A program made the translations under genes and the position numbers. Below, piece by piece: positions 15,261 through 16,927 of a DNA stretch of 16,927 nucleotides (position 1 is its first letter; each line of letters opens with the position of its first letter). Under the pieces are notes generated by a model. It had not been told where the DNA came from and did not search any database. It worked only from the letters and a program-made list of their open reading frames with translations. Origin of the DNA: JAGHBT01 sp035311885 (lineage in GTDB: Bacteria; Krumholzibacteriota; Krumholzibacteriia; Krumholzibacteriales; WJIX01); NCBI GenBank assembly GCA_964554125.1, contig CAZKNG010000048.1, positions 1-16,927 of the forward strand. The letters run 5' to 3'.

Positions 15261-15264
15261 AGAA

Positions 15265-16927
15265 ATGAAGAAGACCTTAGTAATTGTACTAGGTATTTGT
15301 CTTGTTGCAATGTTTGCCGGTACCGTGTCGGCGCGTGATATCGACAGAGGCAGCAAGAGGATTAAAAAAGCCCTGAGCGGCACTGGACTTCTTACGGATG
15401 ACAGTGTCCCGGGTTACTATCAGGCTGCGGCTGTTGATACATACCATATCGTAAGATACAGCTTCGAAACTGATCAAGGTTGGACGCAGGTTGATCACAC
15501 AGCTCAGGTTGATATATTCTATCACGTCGATGACTTTGTAGGACTTGGAGGCGGAACTTACGGTTTACTTGTACCGATTTCCGGTTCGCAGTCCATGTGG
15601 TGCGGCACGAGACCCGGAACAAACAATTATCTCTGTTCCTGGGGAACAGCCCCCGGTTATGGTAATAACTGGAATCAGCACTTTGAGAGTGATGAGATTA
15701 CTCTTACGAGTACTGTCGGGCTCAGCTACCACGGTATAATACACTGTGAAGGCGCGGGTTATGACGAAGCCTATGTCGACTACCTTGACAGCAGTGATGA
15801 ATGGGTTACACTAAGAACCTTCGGCGGGTTAGTGGACACAGTTGACGTAATTTCTCTTACGGCAGCGGAAACCGGAACCAGCACTAAATTCCGTTTCCAC
15901 TTTATGGCTGACGGCGCGTGGAGCGATCAGGATGGTCTCCTGAACACAGACGGCGGTATCATAATCGATGATATCGAAGTTACTGCTGACGCTTCTGTTC
16001 TGGATTTTGAGGATTTCGAAGGATCCGCAGTCGGCGATCACAGCACAACATTCTGGACCGGTTTCGGCGAGCCTGCTTACGGAATCCACAGCGGCAAGAA
16101 GTCTGGTCTTATGGAACCTGATCCATGTCATGATGACTATGGAAATCAGTGGGCGTTCCTCGAAGGTTCAACTGAGCTTTCATCACGCCAGGATCTTTAT
16201 CCCGGTATGTACGTGACACCTCGTTGTCTTAACGAATCAGGTACGGCAGCGCCATGTCAGAATGAGGGAATTATATCACCCGAGATCGACATGATGAAAG
16301 GAACAACAGGCACAGCAGACGCAGATCAGACCGGGGACCCTCTCATTCCTTCATCTGATCTTTCAAAGTTCGGCGGGGTACTGTTCAGATTCCAGGTCTA
16401 CCGCGATCTGCCTCTTGACAACCTGATATTCTATACCTGGGGAGTTCGCAATGTAGAAGACGGTTGCCCAGGATCATGGAAAGACAGAGGCTTTGTCTAT
16501 TACGGCCCGGATCAGGATTATCTCTTTACGGGCGACAATGTAAGTGACCTTGTTAAACCTGATTCCATACTTCAGCTTAATTTCGGCGTTTCCGATATGT
16601 GCGACGTATGGAACGGAGTTTATGGAACATGCACGAACCATAGTCCTTCACCATGGTTTGACAATGTGTATGTTGAACGTGTAAGAACCAGCGGTCCTCA
16701 GTGGGCTTACCGCATGCTGGATCTCTTCCAGGATAATTTCCCGCCTAACAATGATTATACCTTACCTGTAAGAGCTGACGCGGCTAACGACATTGTTGAA
16801 CCTACAGCAACGGTCTACAGAATAGATCCCGGTGATTCAATTACGGTCCAGGTGACTTCACCTGTATCCGGAGCAATTGATGGAGTCGACGTTGACGGAT
16901 ATGAAATTGGCGAGCCAACTGCTGAAG
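15265..16927 (+). CDS. Large secreted protein of unknown function (3' end outside window)
   Basis: The frame is open from ATG 15265 to the window edge, at least 554 codons. A type I signal peptide is clear: MKK, a hydrophobic core (LVIVLGICLVAMFAG), and VSA-RDI with cleavage expected after Ala23. The mature part is rich in Asp, Gly, Thr, Tyr and Trp and poor in Lys, as in extracellular beta-sandwich proteins. Two segments open in similar fashion, YSFETDQGWTQVD (about 66-78) and LDFEDFEGSAVGDHSTTFW (about 246-264), and the latter is followed by YGIHSGKKSGLMEPD. This resembles the jelly-roll-type modules often found in secreted proteins of uncultured FCB-related bacteria, but no catalytic motif is visible. 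Several cysteines suggest disulfides. A G-run (15250-15255) is the RBS. Surface or extracellular location is well supported; role and C-terminal sorting domain are unknown. Confidence 0.85.
   Translation, partial: MKKTLVIVLGICLVAMFAGTVSARDIDRGSKRIKKALSGTGLLTDDSVPGYYQAAAVDTYHIVRYSFETDQGWTQVDHTAQVDIFYHVDDFVGLGGGTYGLLVPISGSQSMWCGTRPGTNNYLCSWGTAPGYGNNWNQHFESDEITLTSTVGLSYHGIIHCEGAGYDEAYVDYLDSSDEWVTLRTFGGLVDTVDVISLTAAETGTSTKFRFHFMADGAWSDQDGLLNTDGGIIIDDIEVTADASVLDFEDFEGSAVGDHSTTFWTGFGEPAYGIHSGKKSGLMEPDPCHDDYGNQWAFLEGSTELSSRQDLYPGMYVTPRCLNESGTAAPCQNEGIISPEIDMMKGTTGTADADQTGDPLIPSSDLSKFGGVLFRFQVYRDLPLDNLIFYTWGVRNVEDGCPGSWKDRGFVYYGPDQDYLFTGDNVSDLVKPDSILQLNFGVSDMCDVWNGVYGTCTNHSPSPWFDNVYVERVRTSGPQWAYRMLDLFQDNFPPNNDYTLPVRADAANDIVEPTATVYRIDPGDSITVQVTSPVSGAIDGVDVDGYEIGEPTAE

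Larger units (their letters stand above)
15003..15264 (+). promoter_or_regulatory. Long, pairing-rich 5' leader, candidate cis-regulatory RNA
   Basis: The ~260 nt between P2 and the secreted-protein gene are unusually rich in exact complementary pairs. GTCGAG (15017-15022) pairs with CTCGAC (15098-15103) and could close a junction. Inside it, CCCT-GTAA-AGGG (15025-15036) is a GNRA-capped hairpin and GTGG (15037-15040) pairs with CCAC (15076-15079), extendable by two G-U pairs. CCCT can alternatively pair with AGGG at 15014-15017. A second domain is bounded by GGATC (15148-15152) and GATCC (15202-15206) and contains the 12-bp palindrome ATTCGGCCGAAT (15182-15193). I compared it by eye with the conserved cores of c-di-GMP, cobalamin, TPP, SAM, FMN and fluoride riboswitches and saw no match. 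Function is inferred only from length, structure and position. Confidence 0.45.

Noticed and set aside
1..16927. CRISPR arrays, insertion sequences, tRNA or rRNA genes, prophage genes
   Set aside because: No regularly spaced repeats, transposase or phage proteins, or structural RNA genes were seen; gene content is mostly core housekeeping.

Overview
The window looks like chromosomal DNA from a diderm bacterium, probably from an uncultured phylum in or near the FCB (Fibrobacteres-Chlorobi-Bacteroidetes) group. The reasons are two lipoproteins with clear lipoboxes, one of them carrying LysM domains; a tetrameric-type glycyl-tRNA synthetase (glyQ plus glyS); moderate GC with frequent AGA/AGG arginine codons; and a large secreted protein at the right edge. 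The phylum is an inference from content and style, not from a marker gene. All genes lie on the + strand.

Left part (1-2315): the 3' end of hisS and a complete aspS, overlapping by 8 nt. Next (2316-3557): a self-contained two-gene lipoprotein unit with its own sigma70-like promoter and a strong hairpin terminator. It encodes a 96-residue coiled-coil lipoprotein and a 239-residue lipoprotein with a coiled coil followed by two LysM-like repeats. Its likely role is linking the envelope to peptidoglycan.

Middle (3541-9291): phoH, a 7TM-HD (PgpH-type) phosphohydrolase, ybeY, a CorC/HlyC-type CBS membrane protein and a DUF502 membrane protein. The first three are nearly fused or overlapping, which is the classic RNA-metabolism/signalling order. 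Then (9292-12468) come mgtE with its own promoter, recO and glyQ, with glyS following after a 112-nt gap (to 14725). In Firmicutes the genes between ybeY and recO are usually dgkA, cdd and era. Here they are replaced by corC, DUF502 and mgtE, so two candidate magnesium-transport or magnesium-regulation genes sit close together.

Right part (14726-16927): a 539-nt non-coding stretch with two promoter-like sequences and an approximately 260-nt leader rich in possible pairings. It precedes a secreted protein (signal peptide, at least 554 codons) that runs off the window. The leader is the part least explained by known features. It holds a consensus Shine-Dalgarno followed by a possible 15-codon mini-ORF, and alternative hairpins around the true ribosome binding site. 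I could not match it to any riboswitch family I know.
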